A stretch of 64,000 bases of DNA, taken from contig NC_092568.1 in the NCBI RefSeq assembly GCF_037975245.1, forward strand, positions 14,657,501-14,721,500. Reading direction: 5' to 3'. How positions within the stretch are numbered: the first letter of the stretch is position 1; each line of letters opens with the position of its first letter. Made by a program: the position numbers and the translations under genes. The notes below the pieces were generated by a model. It did not search any database. It saw nothing but the letters and a program-made list of their open reading frames with translations, and was not told the DNA's origin. Positions 10,860 through 24,959 of this stretch are shown here, piece by piece. This DNA is from Apostichopus japonicus. Taxonomy: Eukaryota; Echinodermata; Holothuroidea; Aspidochirotida; Stichopodidae.

Positions 10860-12750
10860 AACTGTACGAAAGTGCATAAGTGGTCTTAGCAGTACATCCA
10901 CTTTCAATGAAATTTTGATTTCTGATTGTAGGGAAAATCAATCAAAAATCTTCTTGATATAAGTGAAATTACGGAAATTCATAAGCTGGAATTCTAGAAA
11001 TGTCAAATGTGGCGGATATGAAAAAAAATCAAGGAATTTTCTAGTCAGTAGTGTTGTCATTCCTAGCGGTGGAAAAGAAATGTGCACTGACTTGGGATGT
11101 GTTGCTGCAAATGGTTACGTGTCCCCCCATATGTCATCTAGACTACAAGGCTTAGAACTTGTACATCTTTTAGTGTGTAGGTGGTCCTGCAGGCGCAGGG
11201 AACTCAGCAACTGATGCTGCATGGATTGAAAGGGACAACCCTGGCCTCATGGTTCAAAAAGAGCTCTTATAACACATATGACATGTCAAGAACCTGTTCT
11301 GGTTTTGTTTAATGGGCATAGTAGTCACATCACTGTAGATCTAATAACCACAGCCAAAGCACACACTGCACCTTCTCTGTATGCCGCCACACTGTTCACA
11401 CTTTCTGCAGCCATTAGACGGTGTGTTCTGCCCTTCTAAATATGACTAGAATAAAATTCTGAAGCGGCCCAATCAGGATAGTCGACTCAAAGTGTTGACA
11501 AGCCAACAAATTTAATAAATGGCAAATGAACATGTATGCATTGTTATAGTTAGCATTTTACAATAAGCAGGTTATTAGCAATAGGCTAGAAACATACATG
11601 TTAGCATTAAACCATGGTTATGCTTTTGAGTAAAAGTTTGTAGTCATATTATGCCTCATTTACCAAATGCATATCTTTTGAATGTGTTTGTTGTGTGCAA
11701 ATTCCACTTCCACATAAAACTACGTCTATCAGATGATTGAGTTTGTAGTTATAATTGACCAGTGCTGTGTTTGAAAAGTTATTTATACGTGATGTTTTAT
11801 CCCTAAATATTAAATCAATTAAAAAAAATATGACTATAATGCAGGGAAACCTGTGTGTGGCCATCTTGTTTTTGAAAATGGGCATTTTTACTCTTGAGAC
11901 TCCTGAAGGTAAGAACGACCGTCAAACTTCCTAAAAAAATTCCCCTAATCAATATAGTGACCATGATATGTATTGAAGAAAACACACATTGTTTTCCTAG
12001 TGTCTCCAAGTACTACTGAGATATTAAACAAAACGTCTTAGGTCATTTTTACCCCAATGTAACCTATTGTGTGTTACTGTTGTGTTACTTTAAATGTTTT
12101 CATGGGCGCAAGTTTTTCAAAGTGAACACAAACATTTTGAAGACATTGCATCCCGCGGACGCAACTTCTAAAATCCTAGCAACATTTCGCCCAGATATAT
12201 TTATTAAGTTTTGAAATTTCTTGCAATTTGTATACAAACTGTCTTCGATATTTCACAAATATTTTAATCAAAGTTAAACATATTCACAACATTTAAATAA
12301 TACTCAACAGTCTTGTGGAACATTTTCCGTATGCTAAATGGGTATGTACATTACATAATACATGTACATAATAGTTCTGAAAAAGTTTTCGTAAAAAACA
12401 TATTGATATTATTGATATTTCGCTGTTGATATATCAATATTTCATTTTGGTCATGCCATTGGACCTCAGTCTATGGATTTTTAATGTTATGAGAACAGGA
12501 TTGAAAAATTGCTGAGCACAAAATTGCACTATATTATTCTAAATAATTCCTCAATCAAGAATGCAGTGCTTGACCTATTTCATGGTAAAACAATGATAAA
12601 AAGAAATTGTGAGAACTTCATTTCTTCCACGGTATTGTTTCTTAAATTGAAAAAGATAGATGGCACTTAATGGCTGAAAATATGCAATACTACTGTATTA
12701 CCCACGATACATAATATAATTTAGACCAAGGTTATAATCATCATATAGTA
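10860..12750. other. No recognisable gene
   Basis: I see only AT-rich unique-looking DNA here. A small palindromic patch, ttgatatatcaa, lies near 12425. No exon or repeat could be supported. Confidence 0.5.
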
Positions 12751-12754
12751 TAGT

Positions 12755-13243
12755 CAGTAGTGCGAAGTTCGGCATACTGCGAAGATCGGCCACCCTAAGA
12801 AATACACGATTTTAAAAAGACAACTGACAGGAAGAGCCAAATTTCACCAAAAAGTACGAAGCTACAGTTATTTTCTCTCCAAAATGGCCCGTGTGCAAGA
12901 AATTACTTACATATTAGTCAATAAAATGACGGAGATCTATGAAGTCTGTTATATTACTGAAAAAGCAACTGCGCCACCAATTTTATCACCAGCGCCACAC
13001 TGTGGGTTGCGTGTCCGAACTTCGCAATACTCTAGCAAGAAATACCAGTTCCACAATCACGAAGAATCTTCTTGGAAAACAACGTGAAAACAGTTTGCAG
13101 GAAAGAAAGTTTGGCCGTGTATCGTACTATAACAAAATTCTCCCACCATATGAAGTATATTTTCAAATGATTTATACCAGAAGATTTAGTTTTGGGGTGT
13201 TTTAAGTCTTAAGTGGCCGAACTTCGAAGTCACCATCCTACTG
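12755..13243. mobile_element. Possible degenerate TIR element
   Basis: The left side, CAGTAGTGCGAAGTTCGGC then GAAGATCGGCCACCCTAAGA, is imperfectly mirrored at the right by TCTTAAGTGGCCGAACTTCG and then CCTACTG. A third CCGAACTTCGC occurs inside at 13014. I could not find a target duplication, so the boundaries and the assignment are tentative. An 88-residue frame inside has no recognisable homology. Confidence 0.4.
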
Positions 13244-13249
13244 CTTGTT

Positions 13250-16045
13250 GAAGGCCATAGTCAAGGTTCTTTCCTAGGCCTAGGCTACGGTCTTTACTGT
13301 AGGCAAAGGCCTGCTTACACTACTTTCAACTGACTATACTATATTTTCTTTCACAACTCTTTTTCAGCTTAGTTGCTAAGACCGGGACAGAAGTCTTTCG
13401 TGAAAATTATACTCTCATTGACTATTGAGGTTGTTTGATCGTAATTTTCGTCTATTGAAAAGCTTCATTTGCTAGGCTTAAAATCCACTATACGCAAACA
13501 CAGTGAGTGCAGTAGCCTAACTTATAGTATACACAGTACACAATTGTTAGTTCAATTACTGCGAAAATCATTCGAAAACAAGCAATTTAGAGTTCTTATG
13601 ATTTACTGGTGCTCCCTTGAAAAGTTACAAACTTACGAGTTTTGCAAGTTCATAGGCTAGGCTAATTTTATTACCCAGCAGTACTAGGCCTAGGCCCTAC
13701 ATGCTCAGAGTCGCAAGAAAGCTACCGACATATTTTTATTCGATAGCACGGTGGGAATACATTGCAGTGAAACGTTCGAATAAGTGATAAATTTACACAA
13801 AATCATTGTGTATATAGTTGATAATGCTAATTCAGATAGTTGCTTGGCTTTCAGGTCTATTGTTGCAACTTGTCTGTCAGCTTCTTAAAAGATTTGCTTG
13901 TGTACTGTTTGAATAGCAGGTTCCTATTGTCGTTGCATTGCGGTACAGTGCGGTGTACGTGGGTCGCGCTGTGGGTTACGTCTAGCGCTTCGGTCGGTCA
14001 TTTGCGCGTACTGTAACTTCTTAATCTTAAAGCTAAACAGTATTACTATTAGGCCTTACTATTATAGGATAACCTAGGTTTAGGATATAACAACTTACAA
14101 GAAGTCCGTAGTATCTTAGACTGCTTCTTTATCCGATGATGCACCTGACAGGACGAAGTTGCAAAGATTACGATTTTCTACGGATAACCGTGCACAGTGA
14201 CTGTACACATGGCTGCCGCTGGAGCGGAAACGAGAGGAGACTGTTTTTCAACAGTTCGGCGATAGAGGGCACTGTTCACGAATACTTTATCGGGGCCGTG
14301 TAATTGGGTCCAATGGGGGGTTAGTCTGGGTTCTGAATATTTGCGTAGAGCCCAGTGTCTTTTCTAGTGATAGAGCCCAGACTGAAAATAACCCACCGAA
14401 ATAACTCCATGGTGATAAAGGGGAATGGGGTTCAATCTAACATAACACAAGTAGTTAATAGCACAGATTTGATTGCAAACGATATTGTCTTATGAAGTAT
14501 ATGTAGGTCTGCAAACACTGTTTCAAGAACGGGGAATCAAGTGAGTACGTAATTTTATATACAGGCCCGTTTTTATGACGTCTAAATATATTACAAAATA
14601 ATCGGTGTTTCGTGGGTCAATTTTTCTCACACCTTTGACTGATCTAGCTTGCGTGGATACATGAGTGTACCGAAATACCAGTTGCGGAACGAAACCATGA
14701 GAGCCGATGGTGAGGAATTAATGCACCTGTTTTAGACCTGTTGCAGGGGCATTCAAAATGACATTTCGGGAAACTTAAATGCATGCACTCATACAATATA
14801 CGTTGGAAAAGGGTGGAGGGAGAATTTCTCCCCAACCTTACTTTGAAAGTTGGGACAGAAGTGTGTTTCTGCCCACCCCCTCCTCGTCCAGATTTGCAGA
14901 TATGGGTGCACTCCTTGGCAGTGGTGTATCATTAAACTGGATCCTTTGCATTAGCAAACATGATCAATGCCTTTTTTCATTCATATATACAACTTAATCC
15001 GTCGAATGTTCGATATATTGTCTCAACATTTCGAAAGTAAGTTCCAAATTTCGACAGAAAAGCCTAAAATTTCAACGCTTATATGTGGAACTTTTCGTTT
15101 GTCTACATCAGATTTATCGTACCCTATACCCTTACTTATACACTACCTTAATAATTATGACATTTCCCTAACGTCGAAAAGTCCATACCAACGCGTGTGT
15201 GGTGTAGAGGGGGGGGGGGGTGATAAAATGCGAAATATTGTTTGGAAGTTTATGTGAGATGTCCAAATTCTGAGATAGAATGTAGAAAGAGTCGTCATTT
15301 CCACACAAAAAACACGAACTTTGAGAAAAGTAATCGAAATCTTTTTATAGATATTATAGTTTTCATACAGATATTTCAATTTTTTTATATGTAAGAAAAT
15401 AAAAATTCGAAAAGAGTCTTAACTTTGAGAGCAATTGTTGACATTTCCAACAACCCCACCGGGCTCGATTTCCCTCTTCCCAAACAGGTTTGCAATTATG
15501 TGTAAATAGTCGTTCATGAATAAGTTACGTCATCACGATTGAAAGCTTCACTTCGAGGTTACCAAATCCATTCGTTACAACGGGATATACTCATCATATA
15601 TTTACGGTTTTTATGCAACAGTTTCCTCTATATATGATTTAGCCCAATGAAGATACATATAATTCAACAGTTAAGTTGTGTAAATTAAGCCTTGAATATT
15701 CGCGTATACCCTTTTCCAAATTTTAGACAGAAAAATTCAAACTAACTAGAGTCATAATATATTCGCGCAATTTACTCGCGTATTGTACCGATACAAACTA
15801 TTGCTGCTGTCATGTTTTGTGTATGACTCGTGATCTCGCGTCGCTTACGAATCTTGGATAACGTAAATACGAAACCCAATGGAAAATAGCGTGTGTACCA
15901 TAAGTAAGGTTAACATGTGTTCACAAGCATTAAAAATAAAGTTAGGGCGTTTGGGAGGTAAACCCATAACTAGACTTAACTAAGTATCACAGGTCATCAA
16001 CAACAAATATTTATCTGTTCAGCTTAAGCATCATGCATGTTTCAG
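13250..16045. other. Intergenic, no recognisable gene
   Basis: At 13930-14280 GC content rises locally and contains ACATGGCTGCCGCTGGAGCG, which could be a start codon or a promoter-proximal element, but its frame closes after 18 codons. At 14317-14397 an inverted repeat (GGTTAGTCTGGGTTCT against AGAGCCCAGACTGAAAATAACC) could form a hairpin. A G-run lies at 15209-15220. Confidence 0.45.
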
Positions 16046-16183
16046 TGACGTCAATAAACTCATTCATGTTTTGGCATTCAAAGACCCGTGGACCTTATCA
16101 TTCTTCTGATTTACAGTGTATGTCTTCCAACTTCAAGGCAATGGTCATTTTGTTGCTGACGTCACGAGAAAACTGATTGGCTG
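16046..16183. promoter_or_regulatory. Two consensus CRE palindromes and a CCAAT box
   Basis: TGACGTCA, the full cAMP-response element, occurs at 16046-16053 and again at 16157-16164. CTGATTGGCTG, a canonical inverted NF-Y/CCAAT site, follows at 16173-16183. Two perfect 8-bp CREs within 120 bp plus CCAAT spaced 8-9 bp from the second CRE is a promoter-like arrangement. It lies 1.9 kb upstream of the TGF-beta ligand start codon. Whether it serves that gene is inference. Confidence 0.4.
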
Positions 16184-18051
16184 AAAACTTCGCAATTGCA
16201 AACCTGTTTGGACGAAACAAATTCGCCATCCGGGCCCCTCCCACCCCGTAATAGCTACCTATATAGCCTACACCAGTGCTCATCTAACCCACCTCAGTTC
16301 CCCTCCACCTGTAAGAAAACTATTGTTACTCGCTTTCCGCCTATTCTCAAACAGTTCCAATTTTCTTGGGAGTAGTAATGACCGTAGCCATTCCCGTTTT
16401 TTGGAACGAACTCGATGTTCACTTCAGGCAGAGAATATAAATAAAAACAACAATAATGCTTTGTATGGTATTTTATGCACCGTGTCCAAACTAGCGTCAC
16501 CGTAAAGTAATATCAGCGTTTCATTCAAACGGGCATTTCAATGAAACCTCAGGCTAGGCATGGAATGGTTTGAATCTCTCACAATGGAGTAACGGTGCCT
16601 GCGGGTATGCCACACCCTAAGTTCTTTAGCAAGGTCTCATATACCAATGTGGCCTCTAACAATTCCTGAATAGATTCAACGGATCGCAAATAGATTTAAC
16701 TTATTACCAGCCGGAATACTTTACTAATTATGTCGACTGGAAAGCATCACCCACTGCTAATTGGTCTCTTTCAGCTGCTATTAAATATATAAGACTAAAC
16801 AGCCTGCTTCAGAGAATACAAACCGATTTCCGAAGGAATCTGCAAAAGTCTTAACCTTTTTACCTGCAAAACCTATTAACAAATTAACCTGCAAAAGTCT
16901 TAACCTAAATCTAAGAGACTGACTTCGGTCAGCTTGCCGCTTTGATAAGGCAATGATGGCTACTTTGCGAGTTCCTGCTTGTAGGAGGATTTACATACAT
17001 TTTGTGTTTATGTTTCAGTAAACCGAACTAAAGGTATGGAAATTCTTAACAGAGACTGGATCAATGAACAGACAATATACGGTAGCTATACCACCACTAC
17101 ATTCATGTCACGATTCGAAACCTATCGAACTGACAGTATGAACAATTCCGAATATTATATATAATTAACATGGTCAGTGCGAGAGCTCTGAAGCGGCGAC
17201 ATACAAGTAATAAACAAAAAAGTCCCAACTTCAATGCACTAGAAGCATATTGCAAGAGGCGCACATTGCTGCTATCCCCTCATGTTTCTAGAAACCATTA
17301 AAGGTTGACGTTCTTGACCCTGATCCTCCACTGACTCTGCAGTTCTTCGCCGATGAATGGAAGCAATTAGCAGTCGTTTTACTTATTCGAAGTCATGCAC
17401 GACGGGGTTTACTTACAAATAGGATTAACCGCCCAGCTCAAAAGGAGACAACTAGAATTATCACGGGACATTGTAGTGCGATGAGAGGATATTTTCTACT
17501 TTATCAACCTCCAATCTTCTGCATCGTCTGGTTACGTATATTGCGGTCATCCAGGTTGTTGTTTTTGACACGATCAGAGATGATAAGAAACACAGAAAGG
17601 CCCTACTCACTCTGTAATGATTTGTGGATTACGTACTGTTGATTTACTGTACTGCTAGAAGCCTACAGTTTCGATTTACTCGGTGTTATCTTTATATTAG
17701 GCCTCTCTGTACACCCTCACACCATCACTGAGACACTGGCGGGAATCTTCGCGCCGTCCTTGCAAACATTCGCTCTAAACCGATACACAGTTTAAAATCC
17801 AACAGGAAGCGAGCCATTGTTATTTTGGTGAAATTGAACAATCTGTTTGTCGTAGAAAACGCCATGAGTTATTTTCGTCTTATTTTAACGCATCGAACAA
17901 CCAAACGTTGCTGATATTTAGAGAAGTTGACGCGTATGTGAAAATCTTTTTCCGAGAAGCAGTAACGTTCTACAACACTGTGTAGTACGTGGAGGAGTAA
18001 CTGGTATAGAAACCTGAATTTGTGAAGGACAGATAAGTACAATAAATAAGA
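16184..18051. other. Upstream flank of the TGF-beta ligand gene
   Basis: No repeat or exon is recognised. A 20-bp phrase, cctgcaaaagtcttaacct, is duplicated 48 bp apart near 16840 and 16888. An in-frame TAA at 18043-18045, two codons before the ATG, ends any upstream extension of the ligand frame. Confidence 0.5.
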
Positions 18052-18391
18052 ATGCCACAACGAGATTTTGGAATATGCTTGTTAGGCTTTGTGACATTCC
18101 TCTTACTTTTTGCTCGTTCTACAGGAGAGAACGTCGCACAAAATGGACGTGGAAGTATGGATAAAACAACGACGGACAAGATGGAGTCCCAAATGCTGAG
18201 AATATTGGGTCTTACAAAGCGTCCCAGGCCCAAAGAAAATGCGACAGCTCCACAGTTTATGTGGGACATGTATAATTTGATGAACCACAACAGTGAGCAG
18301 GTTGCTGGAATGGATCGAGACGGCAGCAAGGATTGTATCTATCTTGACCCATCAATACCGGGAAATATCGTACGGAGCTTTCCATGCAAAG
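18052..18391 (+). CDS. Vg1/GDF1/univin-like TGF-beta ligand, exon 1 (signal peptide and start of prodomain)
   Basis: This exon encodes residues 1-113 plus one base. An N-terminal hydrophobic run (GICLLGFVTFLLLFA, residues 7-21) is a signal peptide, probably cleaved near residues 22-25. The conserved prodomain opening is QMLRILGLTKRPRPK...APQFMWDMYNLM (48-77), typical of BMP5-8/Vg1-type proteins. The block NIVRSF (105-110) marks the end of the first coding exon in this family. ATG 18052 has A at -3 and an in-frame stop just upstream at 18043. The donor is AAAG/GTATTT in phase 1, and the codon is completed by TG at 29608 to give Val114. One glycosylation sequon (NAT, residue 63) lies in the prodomain. 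Confidence 0.9.
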
Positions 18392-21300
18392 GTATTTACA
18401 TATAAACTAAATCAATTATCAGAGTCCAATTGTTGCAGATTTAAGGCTGCAGGAATAGCTTTGTATGCAATAGGAAAGTCGATAACTTTCCCAGGCATAA
18501 TTGTAAACATAGTTGTTTGGTTTGCACCAGTGAAGACAACTGGAAGTATAGCTTAATACACAAAGCTTGGAAATTTAAAAGTTATACTTGTGGAATTTGC
18601 TCACCAGCTTTGGAATAATGTCCCACACACGAGGCGTAAATATCGATACAATATTGATAATTGATTAATTTAAATTAAGTTTATGAACAATATATGTAGG
18701 AGCGTAAATTAAACAGCTCCCAGTGGAGTTAAGTACTGTATATGTTAATTTGTTGACAATACCAATTGTCAATAGAAGGAGGGGTGGGGGTGGTGGGTTC
18801 ACATTGTTTTGGATTTGGGAGGTAGGAAGGCGCAGGAGCAAAGGTAACAGTTTCGTTACAAATCACCTTTTTTTCATCTTATGTATGTATAAGAGGGCAA
18901 GAATTGCAGAAGTACCGTAATAATCCATTGCAGAGGTAACAATTAGTTGTGTCCGTCGAATAAATGTGTGTTGTAACTTGTACTGGTTTCCACCATTACC
19001 GTTTGCTTACTGTATGCAATAATGTAACTTTAAGCATTTTTGTACGACAAACAGCAAATTCCTTCCAAAGTTGGACATATGAGTCATCTGTGTATATCCA
19101 TGTTACAAAATTAAATTCCAGTAGGTAATTTGAAATTTTTTTTTTTTTTTTGGGGGGGGGGTCTCTTTTTCAACAAAAGGGCACTTAATATATGCCCCGG
19201 CCCTTCCCACTAAGAAAAAAGCCTGTCTTAAAGGTAGAAAATGAGTATACTTTTCTTAGCAGAATTAAGAAGAGAGGCAGTTTCATCTTTTTTTTCACAA
19301 AAAGTGAGAGGATACACTGTTAAAAAACAAAGTTACTTTTTTACGGTAGAACACCGGAAGTCAGGACACCTCCGCTAAGACGTAATTTTACAGCCGTTCG
19401 TGAAAAGCGGTGCGACGTTTACTAACGGGTACCTTGAAGTCGTACATTCACAATATTATTTTCTGTTGAATAAGAACCCCTCTTTTGCAAAGTTCTCTTC
19501 CTTTATCAGGTCAATTTTCTAATTATCCTTCAGAGGCTAATGATTACCACAAATGATCAATCTGTGACTCCTTATTTCAAGGAGATTAATAGCTTTAAAG
19601 CATGTAATTGCCTCCGCGGTATGTTAAGTATATATATGCCAACTTTGTGTATTTTCGATATTAGCGAAAACTGCCACTATAATGTTGGCACAAACAAAGC
19701 AGTGTTTCACGCAATAAACACATGCACTCATAAATGCAGTATTGCTTACATGATTAATTAGATTATGTGCATCATTAAATCACCTAACAAGAATATAACA
19801 AACGAATTTGGGTATCACCTTCACAGTCGAAGATGCAAATTGACGGTTTCCCGCTATATGGTAAATGATACAAAACGGCAAATAAGTGTAATTGTACATT
19901 CACATAAAGGATAAATAATGTGTGTCAAGTCATTATACGTCATATTATTCCTAATTAACGTTATGTAATTCAAAGTGCGTTATGCTGTTATTCTGCGACA
20001 AATAATGAAATGTTAATTTACGGCATAACGGTACTTTTAAGTTCATTACGTTCTGTAATTTTTCAGAACGGACAGTGAACGTGTTAATTATCGATGAATG
20101 CACATGCTATCTAACGTTTCCCGTTATGTTAGCCGTAAATCCCTGTTATATTGTACACACCGCGTGCCACAGTATATATTACGTCAAAATGTAACCATTG
20201 TTTTTACAGCATTTGGCTCAGTTGAGGTATAACTATGGCGTGATTTTGCCGACTTTCTGTCCCGTTTTGCCACCGTCACTGCCGTTTCGTCACTTTTCAT
20301 TCAATTTTGTTGAAATCTCGTTTTTCAGTTATATGAAACTAAGACCACAGCTTATATACAATGATCGATATAGCAGAAATTTCGTGAGTGGTTTTTGTGA
20401 GATATGTATTCATACATGCGATCATATTTGTTAAATTTGAGGGTTATTTGAGGTCATGATGGGTCATTTCTTGAAAATTTAAAAAAATACGACTCCTTCT
20501 ACAGCTTTTGTCAAAATTTGCTGACATGTTGTGGATATAACGTTTGAATTCTGGTGAACCAAAGTTTTTGAGGGAAAAACTTTGTCGTCATGTGATGGCT
20601 CAAAACAGGGCCTTCTGTAATGACGTTTTCTATTGTGATGTACTCTTGGACATTCATATTTAAGGCCAAAGTCGTTTGACGAATTGACGTCCACTGACAC
20701 AAATGTGAAAACGTTGTGACCATCATAGCTAAGGAAATGTAACATTGACAAGTCTCCTATTGCTGTCGTTGAGTATAAATGTATTAAATTTTGTGATGGC
20801 CAAAATTCATCAACGGTCAACAAAGACTCAATAGAATACCCTGTTTCGATGCAGTCATCAATGAAACTTAAATATACATAATTTTGCAATCTGGTTTAAA
20901 AAGGCAGTTCCGCATTTTACGTATTAATGATCACAACTTAGCGGTAATTATAGCCTTTTTTTCAAACAAATGTTTACAACTTTCTAAGATTAAAATTATG
21001 TCTGCTAAGAAGGATCATATAGGACATAAGGCAAAAGGAGATGGGAGGAAAGGAAATAACACCGTTATCCCGCGTATGTCTTATAATTTACGCACAAACA
21101 AATGAATAACCTGCTCTGAGGTATTGCCAATCAAAGCAAATTTCTCAAATAGAAGCTGAGCTGAGGTTATGCGGTGTTGCTGCTTTTGTTTTAACAGGAA
21201 GCTATGTGAAGCTTGTTGGACACACAATCTTGGCGATGTACTATATAACTGGGAATAGCACAGTGAGCACACTACTTACGCGCACACAAGTTGTTGTAAC

Positions 21301-22772
21301 CAGTAAAGATTCTATTTCTAGCTTCGACTGATGGGTGCTACCGTGCGGTGTAGTAGTACGGTGTACGGTAGTACGTAGTACGGTGTGACCGCACTACTAC
21401 AAAGCTGTGTGATAGCTTTAAGGTGAATTTTAGACACAAACCATTTCTCATTCATCGTTATTTTTTGCCAAAGCAGCGCATTTTCTTTAAATATTTCACT
21501 AAAGCAATTCTCCGTAACTGTCTTCGTGTATCTTTGAAATAAAGGTATGGATATTGGTCATTAAGTTAGAAATTTAAGTCTCCATTAGGTAAGTTTCGAA
21601 GCAATTTTAGCCACCCAAAGACAGCTTCTCCATTCATGTCATTTAGAATTAAGGCTTGTTTGGTGGATGGAGTAGATCACATACGGTCTTACTCCGAGCC
21701 GACTATAAACCAATCCTTCAATAACAAACGTTTTAGGCTCATGGCAGCCATTACCAACATTATAAATCATAACTTAACGCAAACTGTCTTGAGAAAATAT
21801 TACACCATATTTATAAAGTACACATCAAGGTGAAACATATTTAGGGCGTTATACATCCGTGCTATCACACTACTTATATTTGTTTGATAGAAATATGTAC
21901 GTTGTGATATAGAGAATCAGTTTGTTTCGATGCCTCACCATAATGAACGAACCCATTAGTTGTACTGATAGGAAAGTCTTAGTGAGATGGATGTATAACA
22001 ATTACATCAACTATTTGGACGAAAGTAATATAGGCTAATGCCTATTCTTCGTTAGACCAAACATTACATTGACAGATTTTCAAGTTCAGTTGCTAAAGTT
22101 TGTTTTATTCTTTCTATCAATGTGTGCTTCCTTTCATACTATGAGCAAACGCTGGCAAAAGAATACGTTGGGCACAGGGTTGACACCGACAAGAGAACGT
22201 TTTGTGTAAAGGTAATTTGAGGGCAAAATAGAAAGTCTTAAAAAGTTAAAACCGTTACGATAGCTACCAACGTAAAGCTTGAATGACTTTTGGGCTACCA
22301 AACAGGATGACTACGCAAATATCGATTTTTGTTAATGTGATGCATAGTACCTACAGGTGCGCATCAAATGAATTGTTCCATTGACTTACACACTAACTCG
22401 TCACTTTCAAGACCCGCCAAAACATAGACAGAAGTTTTCAACTGACATATCCTACCCATCACATGATAGCTGAGATCTTGCCCCGCTATTGCACTAACAA
22501 ATTTCCATATCATGACCGTTTAGATTTTGAGCTAAACGAGGAACAAGTTTAGCATACGGAACACCAACCCTTACATCTGCTCGCTCGGAGTAATATCAAC
22601 AATTAATCAAAGATTTTATAACATGGTAGTTTCACCTTCACTCCTCCCTATTTTCACACCATCTGTACAAAAAAATATATTCTTTCAAATAAAAGCAGAA
22701 GAAACGATGATGGTGTAACTGATAAAATGCTACAACAAGCATTGCATAAGGTAATTTTGGCTTTTTATTATC

Positions 22773-22858
22773 AATTATATCTGCTCGAAAAGTTAATGAA
22801 AAAAAAGCTTTCTGGTCACTTCGCCCAACAACCATTTCGCCCAACTGCAGATATAATT
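22773..22858. repeat. Short inverted repeat around TTCGCCCAAC motifs
   Basis: CAATTATATCTGC at about 22773 is the exact reverse complement of GCAGATATAATTG ending near 22858. The enclosed 85 bp contains two TTCGCCCAAC copies. It could be a small MITE-like remnant. Confidence 0.35.
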
Positions 22859-24229
22859 GTGGTGTGGTACCTACACGGTGTAATTTCTTAAATTGATACA
22901 GCAGTGAATATATAAGCCACACATTGATTAGAGGGCTTCATCACAATTTTGTCCAGATCAGCTACTAGATACGAAGTTGAATGAAACTTTCTTGTATTAT
23001 TTGCCAACAACGGAATCTCATATGCGGTTTATTAGTTTCAAATTTATTGGATGTTAATGGCCTCTATATGTTGTTTACATATTGTCTCCTGAGAATAATG
23101 TCAAAAGCAGCGAAGCAACGCTTACTCGAATACATATGCCAATTTATATAATCTCAACTGACTTCATGGCCATTTTGGCGATAAAGTTGCCGTGGATGAC
23201 TATACAACATGTAGAGTGGGTGGCAAGACAGATCTAGAGCGATCAGGTGCATCTTGTTCTGAATGAGGCTAATACGTGTGCTTGTCAGAGAGATGTCGGA
23301 AGAACCTCCACCGTGTTTTGACAGTGCCGAGAGGAAACCTCGGCATTTCTTTGAGACGGCGAAATTTAAGAGTTAATCTTTTTCTCTGGTAGACTAGAAT
23401 GTATCGCGTGACGAAGAGAAAATGCGTGGTAATGCTACATTGAATGATTTATGAACAGAAAAGAGAAAACTAATTTCTAAAGAAAAAATAGGTCACAGGT
23501 TCATTCATCATCATGAATTGCCGCCTTGTATTGTTTCTTGTACACGAAGAACATTCGGTCATATACCTCACCGGTTGATACGAATGGCCACATTCACCGA
23601 GGATCAATTACTTGCGACAGTGTATTCCACGGCTGCGTAATTTTATCATATACTACTTAGGACATCGTGGAACTGTACCTCATATCCGTCATTATCATGA
23701 ATGGCTATGTAAAAGATTTAAGGCAGTAGAAGATCGGATACTGCGCCAGAAAGTTTAAACCGACGGCGTATTTGCTCATTCATGAAGGACGCCATGACGA
23801 TCCTGGTCGGTAAAACTTTGGCCAGTTCTACAGTTTACATTGGAGTAGAGATAGAGAATGCGGTGCTCTCTTCGATAATCTGCTGCAAGGTGAATGTAAA
23901 CAAAGCATAATCTAACTCTCTCCTCCCAAAGTTAGCGACCTGTAAGTTGAATCCAGATTCCACATAACAAGAACAAACTTTGAACAACCTTTGAAATGTT
24001 TATTCCTCTGGGATTTGCTTTGAACGGGGACCACCTTTTGCCCAAAACCAGCTATTACTATTACTGTTAGACTGATTACTTGAGAAATTCAATTCTTCTT
24101 TAAGTATTATGAAAGTACATTTCTACCAAATCCAATTCCGAAGTTTTAGTTCAACGATTGCGTACTAATCTGGTATTTCAGTGAGCAGAACTCAAATAAT
24201 GGAATGTAACGCATATACCTACGGGGTTG

Positions 24230-24900
24230 TTTTGGTGACTTGCCAGAGGCAGACAAGCAACCTATGCCGTCAAGTTTGTGTGGATGCGTGTGTGTATCTG
24301 TGACGCCCTAGCTTGTAAACACGATATCTCTAGATACATAACCTCTTTAGTTCTCATATTTGGCATGTGGCTTCCCCATAATTAGTATAAGAACCCTATT
24401 GGGTGGAGGTCATTTGGGGTCAGCAGAGGGCAAAATGTGAAAATCTTAAAAACGCTGTATCTCCAGAACCTAAATATCAAAGGAGCTCATATATGCATGG
24501 TAGGATAGCCTTATGTATTGTGAAGTTTTTGCACAATTTGGTGTAGAACAGGGTTCATTTGACGTCACCAGGGGTCAAAACTTGAAATCCTTATGAACAC
24601 GATAGGCCTATATCCAGATAGGAAACTTTATTGGCTGTCATATTTTGCATGCGGCTACAAAAACAAGATTGTTTTTTAAGTGAGGTGAAAGGTTATTTGG
24701 GGTCATCAAAGGTCACATCCTGTAAAGCCTTATAAACACAAACCTTGTAAACACGATATCCCAAGGTTTGTATCACATAGCTCATATTTGGCATGTGTCT
24801 TTCTTATTGTGAGTATACAAGAACCGAATTATTTGAGTGGAAGTCAAATGCCACTTTGGGGAAGCAGAGGTCCAAATGTCAAAAAATCAAAGGTACCTTG
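24230..24900 (-). repeat. Inverted-orientation copy of the DR1-type tandem repeat
   Basis: The head reads 'gacaagcaacctatgccgtcaagtttgtgtgg', then a TG-rich stretch, then 'tctgtgacgccctagcttgtaaacacgatatctc'. This is the reverse complement of the array terminus at 9.48 and 40.97 kb. Monomers follow with 'catatttggcatgtggcttcc', 'ggtcatttggggtcagcagagg' and 'ggtcatcaaaggtcac'. AGGTCA half-sites are frequent, but no perfect DR1 remains. Confidence 0.75.
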
Positions 24901-24959
24901 ACCCTTAGAAGTGGCTAATCGCCATCTCTATATGTTCCATTTGTCTTTCTTCTTTTTTT

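Noticed and set aside
20479-20889. 136-codon minus-strand frame inside the ligand intron
   Set aside because: Length is notable, but no family, splice context or codon bias supports it. It overlaps another minus frame equally well.
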